The notes: generated by a model not told the origin, from the sequence alone. A DNA stretch of 37,162 nt from Alkalibacter mobilis (GCF_015594845.1 NZ_JADNRK010000022.1:1-37162), one strand, 5' to 3'. Shown: positions 8,120-16,711, counted from the first letter of the stretch. Numbers and translations are program-made.

Positions 8120-10030
8120 ATGCAGATCAAAAGTAAAGTATCAAAAATCATGGTTCTTATTTTAGCGATGACTCTGGTTTTGACGTGGTTTTCCGGATGC
8201 AGTCAAAATGCAGAAAACAGCTATAAAGCAGGAACATATACGGCTGAGGTAGACGGACATAATGGAACAATAACCATAGACGTGACTTTCAGCGAGTCTA
8301 AAATTACCGACATAGCTGTGAAAGATCAATCTGAAACATCCGGACTTGGCGATGCAGCTTTGGAACAAGTATCAGAAAATATTTTATCAGAACAATCGTT
8401 GAAGATAGACACTGTATCAGGTGCGACTGTTTCAAGCAGTGCGATGCTGGCTGCAGTTGAAGATTGCGTAGTTCAGGCTGGTGGAGATCTTAGCATGCTC
8501 AAGAGTGGAAATAAAGACTCAGCGACTGCCGAGACGAAAAAATTAGAAGCAGACATAGTAGTTGTGGGTGCGGGGGCTTCGGGTATATCTGCTGCCATAT
8601 CTGCTGCAGATATGGGTGCAAAAGTTATCTTGATAGAAAAAACAGGAGTGATCGGTGGCGCCAGCAACTTGTCATGGGCAGGAAAATTCGTAGATTCATC
8701 GGTTGCTATAGAAAATGGATTGAAAGTGGATCAAGAGAAAATGATTACCGATTGGATTGAAAACAATCACTGGAGAGTGGATTCGGCAGCTATAAGGCAA
8801 TATGTTGCCAAATCTGGTGAGACTTATGACTGGTTGGCTGAAAAGGGATATGTAACTCAGTTTATCAACTTTGCAGGAGAGCAGCTTCACATGCTTCCAG
8901 ATTATGGAACGCGAGAAGCTTCTTACAAAAGAATGCTTGCAGAATCGGTTGAATCAAACGGAGGTAAAGTTTTTACTCAAACGACTGGGAAGAATTTGAT
9001 CGTAAATGAAGATGGCGAAGTTACCGGTATCGTTGCCGAACAAAATGACGGCACCATACTTGAAATTACCGCCGATAGTGTAATTATAGCCACAGGTGGT
9101 TATGCTGCAAATGCGGAGATGGTGAAGGAAAATTTTGGATTTGAAGGTATCAATGGTGGGTTGGGTCAAAATGTTGGAGAAGGTCTGGAGATGGCCTGGG
9201 AGGCAGGAGCAAAGATCCCGGACAATCTTGGTGGGCAAATGCTTCATCAGACATTGGCTAGAGCTACTTCAAATCTTAAAAAGGAATATGAGGGATTCAA
9301 GGCAAGTTATCCCATGATGCTGACTTACATGCCGACACTGATGAATGTGAACACGTCTGGAGCAAGATTCAGAGACGAGGCTTTCACATTGAAGGCTGTA
9401 GCGGCTGCAAACAGCAGTGCGTTCAACGGCCCATATCATATGGTCGTGATATCAAAGGCACAGATCGATGCATTGGCAGAAGAAGGATTAAATGGGATCG
9501 AGGCGCCTGGAATGCCTGGCATGCCTCCTGAGTTTTACTTGGACTTCATTGATGAGTTTACAATAGACAATCCTTGGAAAGATGCAGATGAAATTTTTGA
9601 CAAAATGGTTGAAAATGGGGATGGATTCAAGGGAGATACCATAGAAGAATTGGCAAAAAATGCTGGAATGGACGAAAAAGTGTTCGTAGATGCTTTCAAT
9701 CAATATCAGGAAGCTTGTGAAACCGGATTAGACACTGCATTTGGAAAATCATCCGATTTCTTGGTTTCTTACGGCGATGAAGGACCTTACTATGCGATTA
9801 TCGCAGAGATAAACAACCTGGGTTCAGTAGGCGGACTTTTGGTAAACACCAAATTTCAAGTGCTTGACGATGATAGAGTTCCAGTTAAGGGACTTTACGC
9901 TGTAGGACTTGAATCCGAAGGAGTGTTGTTCAATGATACCTATGTTGGAAATGGTGTTGGAATAGGATACGCATTCACATCGGGACGGCTCGGGGGAGAA
10001 AGTGCAGCCACTGAAGTATTGGAAAAATAA
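8120..10030 (+). CDS. Lipid-anchored FMN/FAD-dependent reductase (flavocytochrome c/fumarate reductase family)
   Basis: A 636-aa protein with a lipoprotein signal peptide (lipobox FSGC, Cys27). An FMN-binding domain (about 35-120) has DTVSGAT, whose Thr103 is the expected site of covalent FMN attachment by an ApbE-type transferase. A fumarate reductase/succinate dehydrogenase-type FAD domain starts near residue 133 (VVVGAGASGISAA). It should act outside the membrane, passing electrons to an organic acceptor. The usual NRLGGN motif with the catalytic-region arginine is replaced by NDTYVGNGVG, so fumarate may not be the substrate. No haem motif (CxxCH) is present. The ATG at 8120 has AAGGGGGAA; an upstream TTG is rejected. 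Probably MerR-activated. Confidence 0.88.
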   Translation: MQIKSKVSKIMVLILAMTLVLTWFSGCSQNAENSYKAGTYTAEVDGHNGTITIDVTFSESKITDIAVKDQSETSGLGDAALEQVSENILSEQSLKIDTVSGATVSSSAMLAAVEDCVVQAGGDLSMLKSGNKDSATAETKKLEADIVVVGAGASGISAAISAADMGAKVILIEKTGVIGGASNLSWAGKFVDSSVAIENGLKVDQEKMITDWIENNHWRVDSAAIRQYVAKSGETYDWLAEKGYVTQFINFAGEQLHMLPDYGTREASYKRMLAESVESNGGKVFTQTTGKNLIVNEDGEVTGIVAEQNDGTILEITADSVIIATGGYAANAEMVKENFGFEGINGGLGQNVGEGLEMAWEAGAKIPDNLGGQMLHQTLARATSNLKKEYEGFKASYPMMLTYMPTLMNVNTSGARFRDEAFTLKAVAAANSSAFNGPYHMVVISKAQIDALAEEGLNGIEAPGMPGMPPEFYLDFIDEFTIDNPWKDADEIFDKMVENGDGFKGDTIEELAKNAGMDEKVFVDAFNQYQEACETGLDTAFGKSSDFLVSYGDEGPYYAIIAEINNLGSVGGLLVNTKFQVLDDDRVPVKGLYAVGLESEGVLFNDTYVGNGVGIGYAFTSGRLGGESAATEVLEK

Positions 10031-10043
10031 TAAATCATAAATT

Positions 10044-10070
10044 AGGGGGAGCTCATTTCAAGCTTCCCCT
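10044..10070. terminator. Intrinsic terminator between converging genes
   Basis: AGGGGGAGCT (10044-10053) pairs with AGCTTCCCCT (10061-10070) with one mismatch, then TTTAAG. It separates the reductase stop (10030) from the converging YaiI-like stop (10071). Confidence 0.7.
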
Positions 10071-10511
10071 TTAAGATTTATTATTCGTTAAAATTGATCT
10101 TAAAGCCTTTTCAAAATCCTCGTTCTGGATTTTAGTTCGCTTCTTAGGTCCTTTCAGGCGATGGCCTGAGTTACGGAGTTTTTTTGCTTCATGCCTCGCA
10201 TATAAAAGAGTGTCTATATTACAATCATTGTAAACCATGCCGTTTTGATTTAATGGAGTGGCTCCTTTTGCAAGGCACATGGCAGCCAGTCCGTAATCCT
10301 GGGTAACTACCACATCATTTTTATCAACCATATTGACGAGGGCAAAATCCACACTGTCAGATCCTTTGGACAGGGTGATGGTTTTGATGCCCGGGATGGA
10401 ATAGACATGAGAGGTATCACAAAGTATCACACATTCCAGTTCATATTCTTTTACTATTCCAACTGTCAAATCTACAACAGGACATCCATCTGCATCGATC
10501 AGAATTTTCAT
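10071..10511 (-). CDS. YaiI/YqxD family protein (DUF188, PIN-like)
   Basis: A 146-aa protein beginning KILIDADGCPVV with VVTQDYGLAAMCLAKGA in the middle and GHRLKGPKKRT near the end, all diagnostic of the UPF0178 (YaiI/YqxD) family. The conserved aspartates (IDADGCP, SKGSDSVDFAL, TQDYGLA) resemble a PIN-like metal-dependent nuclease site, but no activity is established to my knowledge. The reading frame is open further upstream, but only the ATG at 10511 has a Shine-Dalgarno (GGAGA) and matches the family start. Divergent from the carbonic anhydrase gene. Confidence 0.88.
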   Translation of the reverse strand: MKILIDADGCPVVDLTVGIVKEYELECVILCDTSHVYSIPGIKTITLSKGSDSVDFALVNMVDKNDVVVTQDYGLAAMCLAKGATPLNQNGMVYNDCNIDTLLYARHEAKKLRNSGHRLKGPKKRTKIQNEDFEKALRSILTNNKS

Positions 10512-10649
10512 ATCGGTCTCCAAATCATTTTTAAATAATTTTATCATAAAATATGATAAGAATGAAAAAGATTGATTGAACAAGGATCTTCGGTTAAAAT
10601 GATTAAAATTAAACTTTGGCAATCATCGATTTCCATAGAGGAGGTAGTT

Positions 10650-11273
10650 ATGCAAAATTTATTGGATGGAATAACCAAATTTAGGAAAAAAGACTTTGAA
10701 GATCACAAGGAATTGTTCAAGGAGCTAGGAAATAGACAAAAGCCTCATACCCTGTTCATATCCTGTTCAGATTCCAGGATAGATCCCAACATGATCACAG
10801 GAACCAAACCTGGAGAATTGTTCATAATAAGAAATATTGCCAATATCGTACCGCCTTACAGGGAAAGTGAAGAATACCTTGCCACTACATCTGCAATTGA
10901 ATATGCGGTGCTCGTGCTGGAAGTCGAGAATATCGTCATTTGTGGACACTCGAATTGCGGAGGATGCGCGGCCAGTTTTAAATCTGCTGAAGAATTGAAA
11001 GACATTCCCCATACAAGAAAGTGGCTGGAACTCATAAGACCGGTAAGAGACATGGTTCTTAAAGAAATTTCCGAGAATGAACCTGAAGCAAGAGAGTGGT
11101 TGATGGAACAGGGAAACGTGGTGGAGCAACTCAAACACCTTCTTACCTTTCCTTATATTAGAGAAAGAGTAGAGGAGGGTAAATTGAATCTGAGCGGTTG
11201 GTATTATATAATAGAGACAGGCGAGATATTTATTTACGACAAGGATTGTGGAGAATTCAAGTGTGAAAATTAA
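10650..11273 (+). CDS. Beta-class carbonic anhydrase
   Basis: The 207-aa product carries both zinc motifs of beta-carbonic anhydrases: CSDSR (Cys39, Asp41, Arg43) and HSNC (His100, Cys103). These ligate the catalytic zinc for reversible CO2 hydration in the cytosol. The GELFIIRNIAN segment (56-65) is also typical. Bicarbonate supply for carboxylations is the likely role. The frame is open upstream, but AGAGGAGG at 10637-10644 fixes the ATG at 10650. The aminotransferase gene starts 44 bp downstream without a terminator between, so the two may be co-transcribed. Confidence 0.93.
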   Translation: MQNLLDGITKFRKKDFEDHKELFKELGNRQKPHTLFISCSDSRIDPNMITGTKPGELFIIRNIANIVPPYRESEEYLATTSAIEYAVLVLEVENIVICGHSNCGGCAASFKSAEELKDIPHTRKWLELIRPVRDMVLKEISENEPEAREWLMEQGNVVEQLKHLLTFPYIRERVEEGKLNLSGWYYIIETGEIFIYDKDCGEFKCEN

Positions 11274-11317
11274 ATCCATTTGTTCTATCGCTAATATGCA
11301 AAAAAGGGATGAAATGC

Positions 11318-12499
11318 ATGAAATACGATTTTGAAAGCATTGTAGATAGAAGAAACTCAGGATCCTTCAAATACCAGCAGATGTACGAGTGGAACCCCAA
11401 CGTATCCAAGGAGATCATACCTTTTTCAGTGGCAGATATGGAATTAAAAAATCCTCCCGAGATAATAAAAGGGTTACAGGAGTATCTGGAGGATGTGGTT
11501 TTGGGTTACACCAAAGCCACTAGAGCTTATTTTGACTCTGTTATCAACTGGATGAAAAGAAGACACGACTGGGAAATCAGGGATGAGTGGATAGTTGGAG
11601 CACCTGGAGTGGTCCACGCATTTTTCACTGCGATCAAGGGATTGACAGAGCCGGGAAATGGCATCATAATAATGACTCCAGTGTATTATCCCTTTTATAG
11701 AGCAATAGAATCCAATGGCAGAAGAGTGGTTAAAAACCCCTTGAAAAATTCAAATGGAAGATATGAAATAGACTTTGACGATTTAGAAAGAAAGGCTATG
11801 GATCCAAACAATAAAATCCTGCTTTTTTGCAGCCCGCACAACCCTGTTGGAAGGGTATGGACTAAAAACGAACTTGCAAGGGTTTCAGAAATTTGCATAA
11901 AGAATGGAGTTTTGGTTGTATCTGATGAAATCCATTTTGATTTTGTGATGCCAGGTTACGATCATAGTGTTTATGCAGAAATTTCTGATGACGCCAGAGA
12001 AAATTGCATCGTGTGCACTGCACCGAGCAAGACTTTTAATCTGGCAGGGATGCAAACATCCAACATAATAATACCAAACGAAGAAATTCGAAATAGCTAT
12101 ATTGCCGAAAACGACAAATGCGGGCAATTTACTCTGAATATATTGGGATACAAAGCTTGTGAGATCGCTTATAATAGTTGTGAAGAATGGTTGGAGCAAC
12201 TTTTGGAATTGGTTCATCACAACCATGTCATCTTAAAAAAATATTTTGAAGAGCATATACCTCAAATCAAAGTTTATGACCTTGAAGGCACTTATCTCCA
12301 ATGGCTGGATTTCAGAGGCCTGGGGATGAAAGAGAAAGAATTGGAAAATTTCTTGCACCTGAAGGCAGAGTTGTTTTTAGATGAAGGATATATTTTTGGG
12401 CGGGAAGGTTCAGGTTTTGAAAGAATGAATCTGGCTTGCCCCACAAAATATTTGGTCGAAGGCTTGAACAGGCTTAAATGTGCACTGGCAGAAATTTAA
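11318..12499 (+). CDS. MalY/PatB family PLP-dependent aminotransferase / C-S lyase
   Basis: A 393-aa fold-type I PLP enzyme. Hallmarks are the N-terminal VDRRNSGSFKYQQM block, IPFSVADMELKNPPEI, the CSPHNPVGRVW loop, SDEIHFDF and the Schiff-base lysine in APSKTFNLAG (Lys238). MalY/PatB members commonly cleave cystathionine or cysteine to ammonia, pyruvate and a thiol, and some act as aminotransferases; which applies here cannot be seen. The ATG at 11318 is preferred to the one at 11309 because AAAAAGGG ends 9 bp before it. The stop codon lies inside a terminator hairpin. Confidence 0.88.
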   Translation: MKYDFESIVDRRNSGSFKYQQMYEWNPNVSKEIIPFSVADMELKNPPEIIKGLQEYLEDVVLGYTKATRAYFDSVINWMKRRHDWEIRDEWIVGAPGVVHAFFTAIKGLTEPGNGIIIMTPVYYPFYRAIESNGRRVVKNPLKNSNGRYEIDFDDLERKAMDPNNKILLFCSPHNPVGRVWTKNELARVSEICIKNGVLVVSDEIHFDFVMPGYDHSVYAEISDDARENCIVCTAPSKTFNLAGMQTSNIIIPNEEIRNSYIAENDKCGQFTLNILGYKACEIAYNSCEEWLEQLLELVHHNHVILKKYFEEHIPQIKVYDLEGTYLQWLDFRGLGMKEKELENFLHLKAELFLDEGYIFGREGSGFERMNLACPTKYLVEGLNRLKCALAEI

Positions 12500-12520
12500 A
12501 TTCTGCCAGTTTTATTTTTT
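12485..12520 (+). terminator. Intrinsic terminator overlapping the aminotransferase stop codon
   Basis: CTGGCAGAA (12485-12493) pairs with TTCTGCCAG (12501-12509), followed by TTTTATTTTTTT. The stop codon TAA sits in the loop, so the last codons encode half of the stem. Confidence 0.9.
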
Positions 12521-12591
12521 TGCTTCTTTCATTAACAGAAAAGTTCTTTGATTTACTCATGGTTCAAGGAAAGAAATTGGGTATAAATTAA

Positions 12592-12619
12592 TTGAGCAAT
12601 GCATGAAATGGAGTATAAT
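12592..12619 (+). promoter_or_regulatory. Sigma-A-type promoter for the PAS-GGDEF gene
   Basis: TTGAGC (12592-12597), a 16-bp spacer and consensus TATAAT (12614-12619), about 33 bp before the ATG at 12652. Confidence 0.55.
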
Positions 12620-12651
12620 GGAAATAAAGATAATGGAAGAAGGAGCTTATT

Positions 12652-13557
12652 ATGGACAAACAAAAATTCATTCACGAAGATGTGTACAAGTTCATTTTTG
12701 AAAACAGCTCTGATGCCATTATGCTTACGACACCCGACGGCAAAGTCTACAGGGCCAACCCGGCAGCATGTGAGATGTTTGGACGTTCTGAGGATGAAAT
12801 CATATCAGGGGGACGAGATATCCTGGTCGATTCTTCCGATACAAGGCTGAAAAAGGCGTTGAAAGAAAGAATTCAAAACGGAAGCGTAAATGCTGAGCTT
12901 ACTTTTTTAAAAAAAGATGGAAGTAAATTTCCGGGCCAGGTTTCATCGAACATTTTCAAGGATGACGAGGGGAACATATGGACAACCATGATAATCAGGG
13001 ATATAACCGGTTTGAAGAAAGCCGAAGAGGCCATGTTGAAGCTCCATGAGGAAACGGCTCAGATGGCAAAAAGTGATTATCTGACTGGGATTTTAAACAG
13101 GAGAGGATTTATAGAAAAACTTTATGAAGAAATGGAACGGGTCAAAAGAAATCCCGGAAATATATGTTTGGTGATGATCGATATCGATTACTTTAAAAAT
13201 ATAAATGACCAGTATGGGCATTTGGTCGGGGATGCTATTTTGAAAAATTTTTCCGGATTGTTGGTCAACTTCACCAGACCTTATGATATAGTAGGTCGCT
13301 ACGGTGGAGATGAATTTATTTTACTCCTTCCGGATACCAGCTATGATGAAGCGCTCATGGTGGCTGACAGAATAAGAGTGATCACTGAAGAACAGGAAAT
13401 GATCATTGAATCCCGGAGAGTTAAGTTTACCGTCAGCATCGGTATCGCTCATTTTGATCATGAAGCCGATTTGACTTTGGATGAACTGATATCACAGGTG
13501 GACGACAACATGTACAGGGCAAAAAAGAAAAGAAACTGCGTATATAAATATGAATGA
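12652..13557 (+). CDS. PAS-GGDEF diguanylate cyclase
   Basis: A 301-aa soluble protein. A PAS domain occupies about residues 10-120 (FENSSDAIMLTTPDGKVYRANPA, then the PAC-type end MIIRDITGLKKAEE). A helical connector follows, then a GGDEF domain (about 137-300) with DYLTGILNRRGF, IDIDYFKNINDQYGH and GGDEF (218-222) intact. RPYD lies at the inhibitory I-site position (RxxD nine residues before GGDEF), so feedback by c-di-GMP is expected, unlike the membrane cyclase at 1.8 kb. The signal sensed by PAS is unknown. Start ATG with GAAGGAGC upstream. The MFS transporter gene follows 63 bp later. Confidence 0.9.
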   Translation: MDKQKFIHEDVYKFIFENSSDAIMLTTPDGKVYRANPAACEMFGRSEDEIISGGRDILVDSSDTRLKKALKERIQNGSVNAELTFLKKDGSKFPGQVSSNIFKDDEGNIWTTMIIRDITGLKKAEEAMLKLHEETAQMAKSDYLTGILNRRGFIEKLYEEMERVKRNPGNICLVMIDIDYFKNINDQYGHLVGDAILKNFSGLLVNFTRPYDIVGRYGGDEFILLLPDTSYDEALMVADRIRVITEEQEMIIESRRVKFTVSIGIAHFDHEADLTLDELISQVDDNMYRAKKKRNCVYKYE

Positions 13558-13620
13558 ATTTCGGCTGAGATAAATAGTCTTGGCCGATTCTTTTGAAGAT
13601 ATATTTCGGAAAGGTGATAT

Positions 13621-14826
13621 ATGATAAGCGATTGGAAGAAGAAAACGGCCCTTTTTTTATTGAGTCAAAATATTTCCCTGTTTGGATCAATGCTGGTACA
13701 ATACGCCATCATGTGGTATATAACACTTGAAACAAAATCCGGAGTTATGATGACCATGGCCATCATATGTGGTATGATGCCCACGTTTTTAATTTCTCCC
13801 TTTGCGGGAGTTTGGGCAGATCGCTACAACAGGAAGACTCTGATAGTAATTGCTGATTTTTTCATTGCAGCCATTACCTTGATTTTGGCGCTGGTTTTTT
13901 ATTTGGGTCACGGCAGCATGTGGTTGCTATTTGTTGGACTGGGTTTAAGATCACTTGGAACTGGAGTTCAGACACCTGCGGTTACGGCGCTGTTGCCACA
14001 GATCGTGCCATTTGAATATTTGACCAAAGTCAATGGAATGAACGGAAGTCTCCAATCAATGGTCAGCCTTTTAGCACCCATGGCCAGCGGTGCCTTACTT
14101 ACATTTACACGGATAGAAAGTATTTTTATGATTGATGTGATCACGGCTTCGATTGCAATACTGATACTTGTGGTTTTTCTCGATGTGCCTTCTCATCATA
14201 AGGCGATGATCAAGGAAAAAATCAACTACTTTATTGATATGTCAAAGGGTTTGTCTTATATAAAGCATCACAGTTATATCAAGACCATATTCATTTATTG
14301 CGCAGTATATTACTTGCTGGTTTCTCCCCTGGCTTTTCTGACTCCTTTGCAGGTTACAAGGAGTTTTGGTGAAGATGTCTGGAGGCTGACGGCAATAGAA
14401 GTGACTTTTTCAGTAGGAATGATGTTGGGTGGTTTTTTGATTGCGACTTGGGGTGGATTCGAGAACAAAGTGAAAACCATGACCCTGGCGATTTTTATAA
14501 TTGCTTTTTCCACTATGGGATTGGGATCGGTCCATTCATTCACAATATATTTGGGGTTCATGATAACAGTTGGAATTGCCATGCCGGTTTTTTATACGCC
14601 ATTTACAGTGCTTCTCCAGCAAAAGGTTGAATCAGATTTTCAAGGAAGGGTTTTTGGTGTTTTCAGCATGATTTCCACTTCCGTAATGCCTTTGTCCATG
14701 TTGTTTTTCGGACCTGTGGCAGATTTTTTGAAAATAGAAACTTTGCTTTTGGTAACAGGTGCAATAATGTTGATCCAGGGGATCATAATGAGTAAAGATA
14801 AAGTGCTTATAGAAGCGGGCAAGTAA
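13621..14826 (+). CDS. MFS family transporter (Mef-like efflux group)
   Basis: A 401-aa integral membrane protein with about 12 hydrophobic segments. The loop between segments 2 and 3 reads GVWADRYNRK, the G-x-x-x-D-R-x-x-R-K signature of the major facilitator superfamily. Overall layout, including FLLSQNISLFGSMLVQYAIMW at the start, resembles drug-efflux members of the MFS_3/macrolide-efflux (Mef) type. Substrate and direction are inferred only from that resemblance. The start is supported by GAAAGGTG 5-6 bp before the ATG. It could be read through from the PAS-GGDEF gene, as no terminator separates them. Confidence 0.85.
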   Translation: MISDWKKKTALFLLSQNISLFGSMLVQYAIMWYITLETKSGVMMTMAIICGMMPTFLISPFAGVWADRYNRKTLIVIADFFIAAITLILALVFYLGHGSMWLLFVGLGLRSLGTGVQTPAVTALLPQIVPFEYLTKVNGMNGSLQSMVSLLAPMASGALLTFTRIESIFMIDVITASIAILILVVFLDVPSHHKAMIKEKINYFIDMSKGLSYIKHHSYIKTIFIYCAVYYLLVSPLAFLTPLQVTRSFGEDVWRLTAIEVTFSVGMMLGGFLIATWGGFENKVKTMTLAIFIIAFSTMGLGSVHSFTIYLGFMITVGIAMPVFYTPFTVLLQQKVESDFQGRVFGVFSMISTSVMPLSMLFFGPVADFLKIETLLLVTGAIMLIQGIIMSKDKVLIEAGK

Positions 14827-14838
14827 AATATCGTTTAA

Positions 14839-14870
14839 AAAGGCTTGGGAAATATTATCACCAAGCCTTT
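14839..14870. terminator. Intrinsic terminator between converging genes
   Basis: AAAGGCTTGG (14839-14848) pairs perfectly with CCAAGCCTTT (14861-14870). The U-run is better on the minus strand (CCTTTTT), so it serves mainly the URO-D gene ending at 14878. Confidence 0.75.
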
Positions 14871-14877
14871 AAAAAAA

Positions 14878-15858
14878 TCAAAACATTTTTTCTGACATTT
14901 TATCTATCTCTTCGTTTGTCTTGTCATAAACTCCGGGGAAGGAACTGAAACCCAAACCCTGTGTTAAGCACGGAATAAAGTAGTGTTTACCGCAATTTCT
15001 GCAAGCTCTTTCTACTTCTTCGGCTACGATTTCAGGTGTCCATTCCGGAAAATCGATGACGCCGCTGTCCAGATCTCCCATGAAAGTTATTTTTCCTCCG
15101 TACTTCTTGATCAATTCAGGGGTATTGTTGGACGTCATAACGCCCTGCCATATATCTATTCCCATTTCGATCATGTAGGGGACCAAAGACGCCGCATAGG
15201 AGTCGCTGTGGTGAACAATAAGTTCCACACCATTATCTTTATAGAATCCGTATATTTTTTTATAGGGCTCAAGGAAAAACTCTTCGAACATTTCAGGTGA
15301 TAAAAATGTTGAAGTCTGACCGCCCCAGTCATCATGATGGAATATGCATTCGGGATGAAGATGGTCTATGAGTTCCTTGGCATAAGCTAATTCGAAATCT
15401 ACGAGAAAGTCAATTAGCTCGTGCATTTCATCGGGATACTCGTAGTAAGCGGTCAGGGCATTCTCCATTCTCATAAAGTGGTGTGTTTGTTCGAAAAGAC
15501 CTGGGGCAACAAAGCAGGTCAAGAATTTTTCGTTTCTGTCTACAGCATTTGCAACCTCTATTGCAGGAACCCAATCTTCATCAGAGTACTTCACGTTGGG
15601 AGCCTTTACATAGTCGCGCCAATTTTCAATGTCTTTGATCAATATATGCTCTTCATCGTGAACAGGAAAAGAACCCAACTGACCTTCGGGCCATCTGAAG
15701 GTAACGCCCCACTCATTTACCACTTCTTCACCAATGTTTGGTCTTTTACGAGCTATGGGAACATTCATGATCATTTCCATAAACTCATATTGCTTGACGA
15801 ATCTGTCGGGATTTCCACCTTTCATGGTTTCCAACAAATTTTGTTTGATGGTTAACAT
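14878..15858 (-). CDS. URO-D family methyltransferase-like protein with H-x-D metal site
   Basis: A 326-aa URO-D superfamily protein with the typical NEWGVTFRWPEGQLG region near residue 48, an HHDDWGGQTSTFLSPEMF segment (about 174-190) and a late FMGDLDSGVIDF block. At the position of the methyltransferase zinc motif H-x-C it has H-S-D (217-219), while a cysteine in FIPCLTQG (Cys297) is placed like the distal ligand. The metal site would therefore be His/Asp/Cys. This suggests a demethylase-type methyltransferase rather than HemE; the substrate is unknown. Start ATG at 15858 with GAAGGAGGAAG. It stands alone behind its own promoter and a long AT palindrome. Confidence 0.83.
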   Translation of the reverse strand: MLTIKQNLLETMKGGNPDRFVKQYEFMEMIMNVPIARKRPNIGEEVVNEWGVTFRWPEGQLGSFPVHDEEHILIKDIENWRDYVKAPNVKYSDEDWVPAIEVANAVDRNEKFLTCFVAPGLFEQTHHFMRMENALTAYYEYPDEMHELIDFLVDFELAYAKELIDHLHPECIFHHDDWGGQTSTFLSPEMFEEFFLEPYKKIYGFYKDNGVELIVHHSDSYAASLVPYMIEMGIDIWQGVMTSNNTPELIKKYGGKITFMGDLDSGVIDFPEWTPEIVAEEVERACRNCGKHYFIPCLTQGLGFSSFPGVYDKTNEEIDKMSEKMF

Positions 15859-15941
15859 TTTATCTTCCTCCTTCTAAAATTTAAAATTTTTCTAAATAAT
15901 ACCAGATAATACAAGCTGAATGGCTATGAATATTATAAATG

Positions 15942-15989
15942 AAATGTATATAATAATATTATCTGTATATAATATTATTATATACATTT
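15942..15989. repeat. Perfect 21-bp AT-rich inverted repeat
   Basis: The arms 15942-15962 and 15969-15989 are exact reverse complements, with a 6-nt loop (CTGTAT). Each arm has only two G/C bases. The right arm contains the -10 box of the minus-strand promoter for the URO-D gene. It could be an operator, a cruciform or an mRNA leader hairpin. A factor-independent terminator is unlikely as the stem is nearly all A-T. Confidence 0.85.
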
Positions 15990-16004
15990 GTGTTGGATTT
16001 GCAA
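15977..16004 (-). promoter_or_regulatory. Promoter of the URO-D gene, overlapping the palindrome
   Basis: On the minus strand TTGCAA (15999-16004), a 16-bp spacer and consensus TATAAT (15977-15982). The -10 box is inside the palindrome arm, so a protein bound to the palindrome would block transcription. Confidence 0.5.
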
Positions 16005-16044
16005 ATATATTGTAAAAAAACTTTATTATCAAATAAGTGGACTT

Positions 16045-16524
16045 TTAGATGATGCTTACAAAAAAGTAGATGATCATTACCAGTTCAATAAAGATTTTAA
16101 GTATGGTGCCACCCAAGATGCCGATGAATGTTCCAAATCCTATTCTAAGAGCCTTTTGTAATTCCGAACCGTTTATAATCTCTATAAACACAGCCCCCGC
16201 AAATGGTCCGATAACGACACCCAAGGGACCTAAAAGGATGGGACCCATAACGATCCCAATCATAGTTCCTATCATTGCGCCGCGGCTCCCACCGGAAATT
16301 TTAGTACCCAGTACAGAAGAAACATAATCGATTAAAAAAAGTATCAAAAGCACCACAAACTGCAGTAAAAAAAAGTTTGAATCCAAAATAGTGAAGCCGG
16401 TGATAAAACCATAGATGAGCATGCCAAGAAAAACCAGAATTGGTCCTGGAAGCAAGGGCAAAACGGTTCCGATCAATCCTGCTATAAAAAAGATTAGAGC
16501 AATGACAATACCGGCAAAATTCAA
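16045..16524 (-). CDS. DUF456 family membrane protein
   Basis: A 159-aa very hydrophobic protein with the DUF456 pattern: a first helix followed by GTVLPLLPGPILVFLGML, an aspartate-containing central helix (FLIDYVSSVLGTK), and glycine-rich segments such as GGSRGAMIGTMIGIVMGP. Four to five membrane segments are expected. The function of the family is unknown. The start is TTG at 16524, supported by AAGGAGA 8 bp upstream. It converges with nothing and has its own unit. Confidence 0.85.
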   Translation of the reverse strand: MNFAGIVIALIFFIAGLIGTVLPLLPGPILVFLGMLIYGFITGFTILDSNFFLLQFVVLLILFLIDYVSSVLGTKISGGSRGAMIGTMIGIVMGPILLGPLGVVIGPFAGAVFIEIINGSELQKALRIGFGTFIGILGGTILKIFIELVMIIYFFVSII

Positions 16525-16663
16525 GGTTATTCTCCTTTGCTAATAGAAATTGCTTATTCAATATCTATATACCACCGATGGCAAATTTTAACCAGGAGAA
16601 TGGCAAGAGAAAATTGGAGTCGGATGAAATCCGTTACAGTATATTTCGAATGACGAAAAAATA

Positions 16664-16672
16664 TGTTATAAT
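16664..16672 (+). promoter_or_regulatory. Extended -10 promoter element for the DUF2569-like gene
   Basis: TGTTATAAT (16664-16672) is an extended -10 (TGn-TATAAT) 40 bp before the ATG at 16712. No good -35 box is present, as often with extended -10 promoters. Confidence 0.45.
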
Positions 16673-16711
16673 ATGTCATGCACATATTAATTTCAGAAGG
16701 GTGGTTATATT

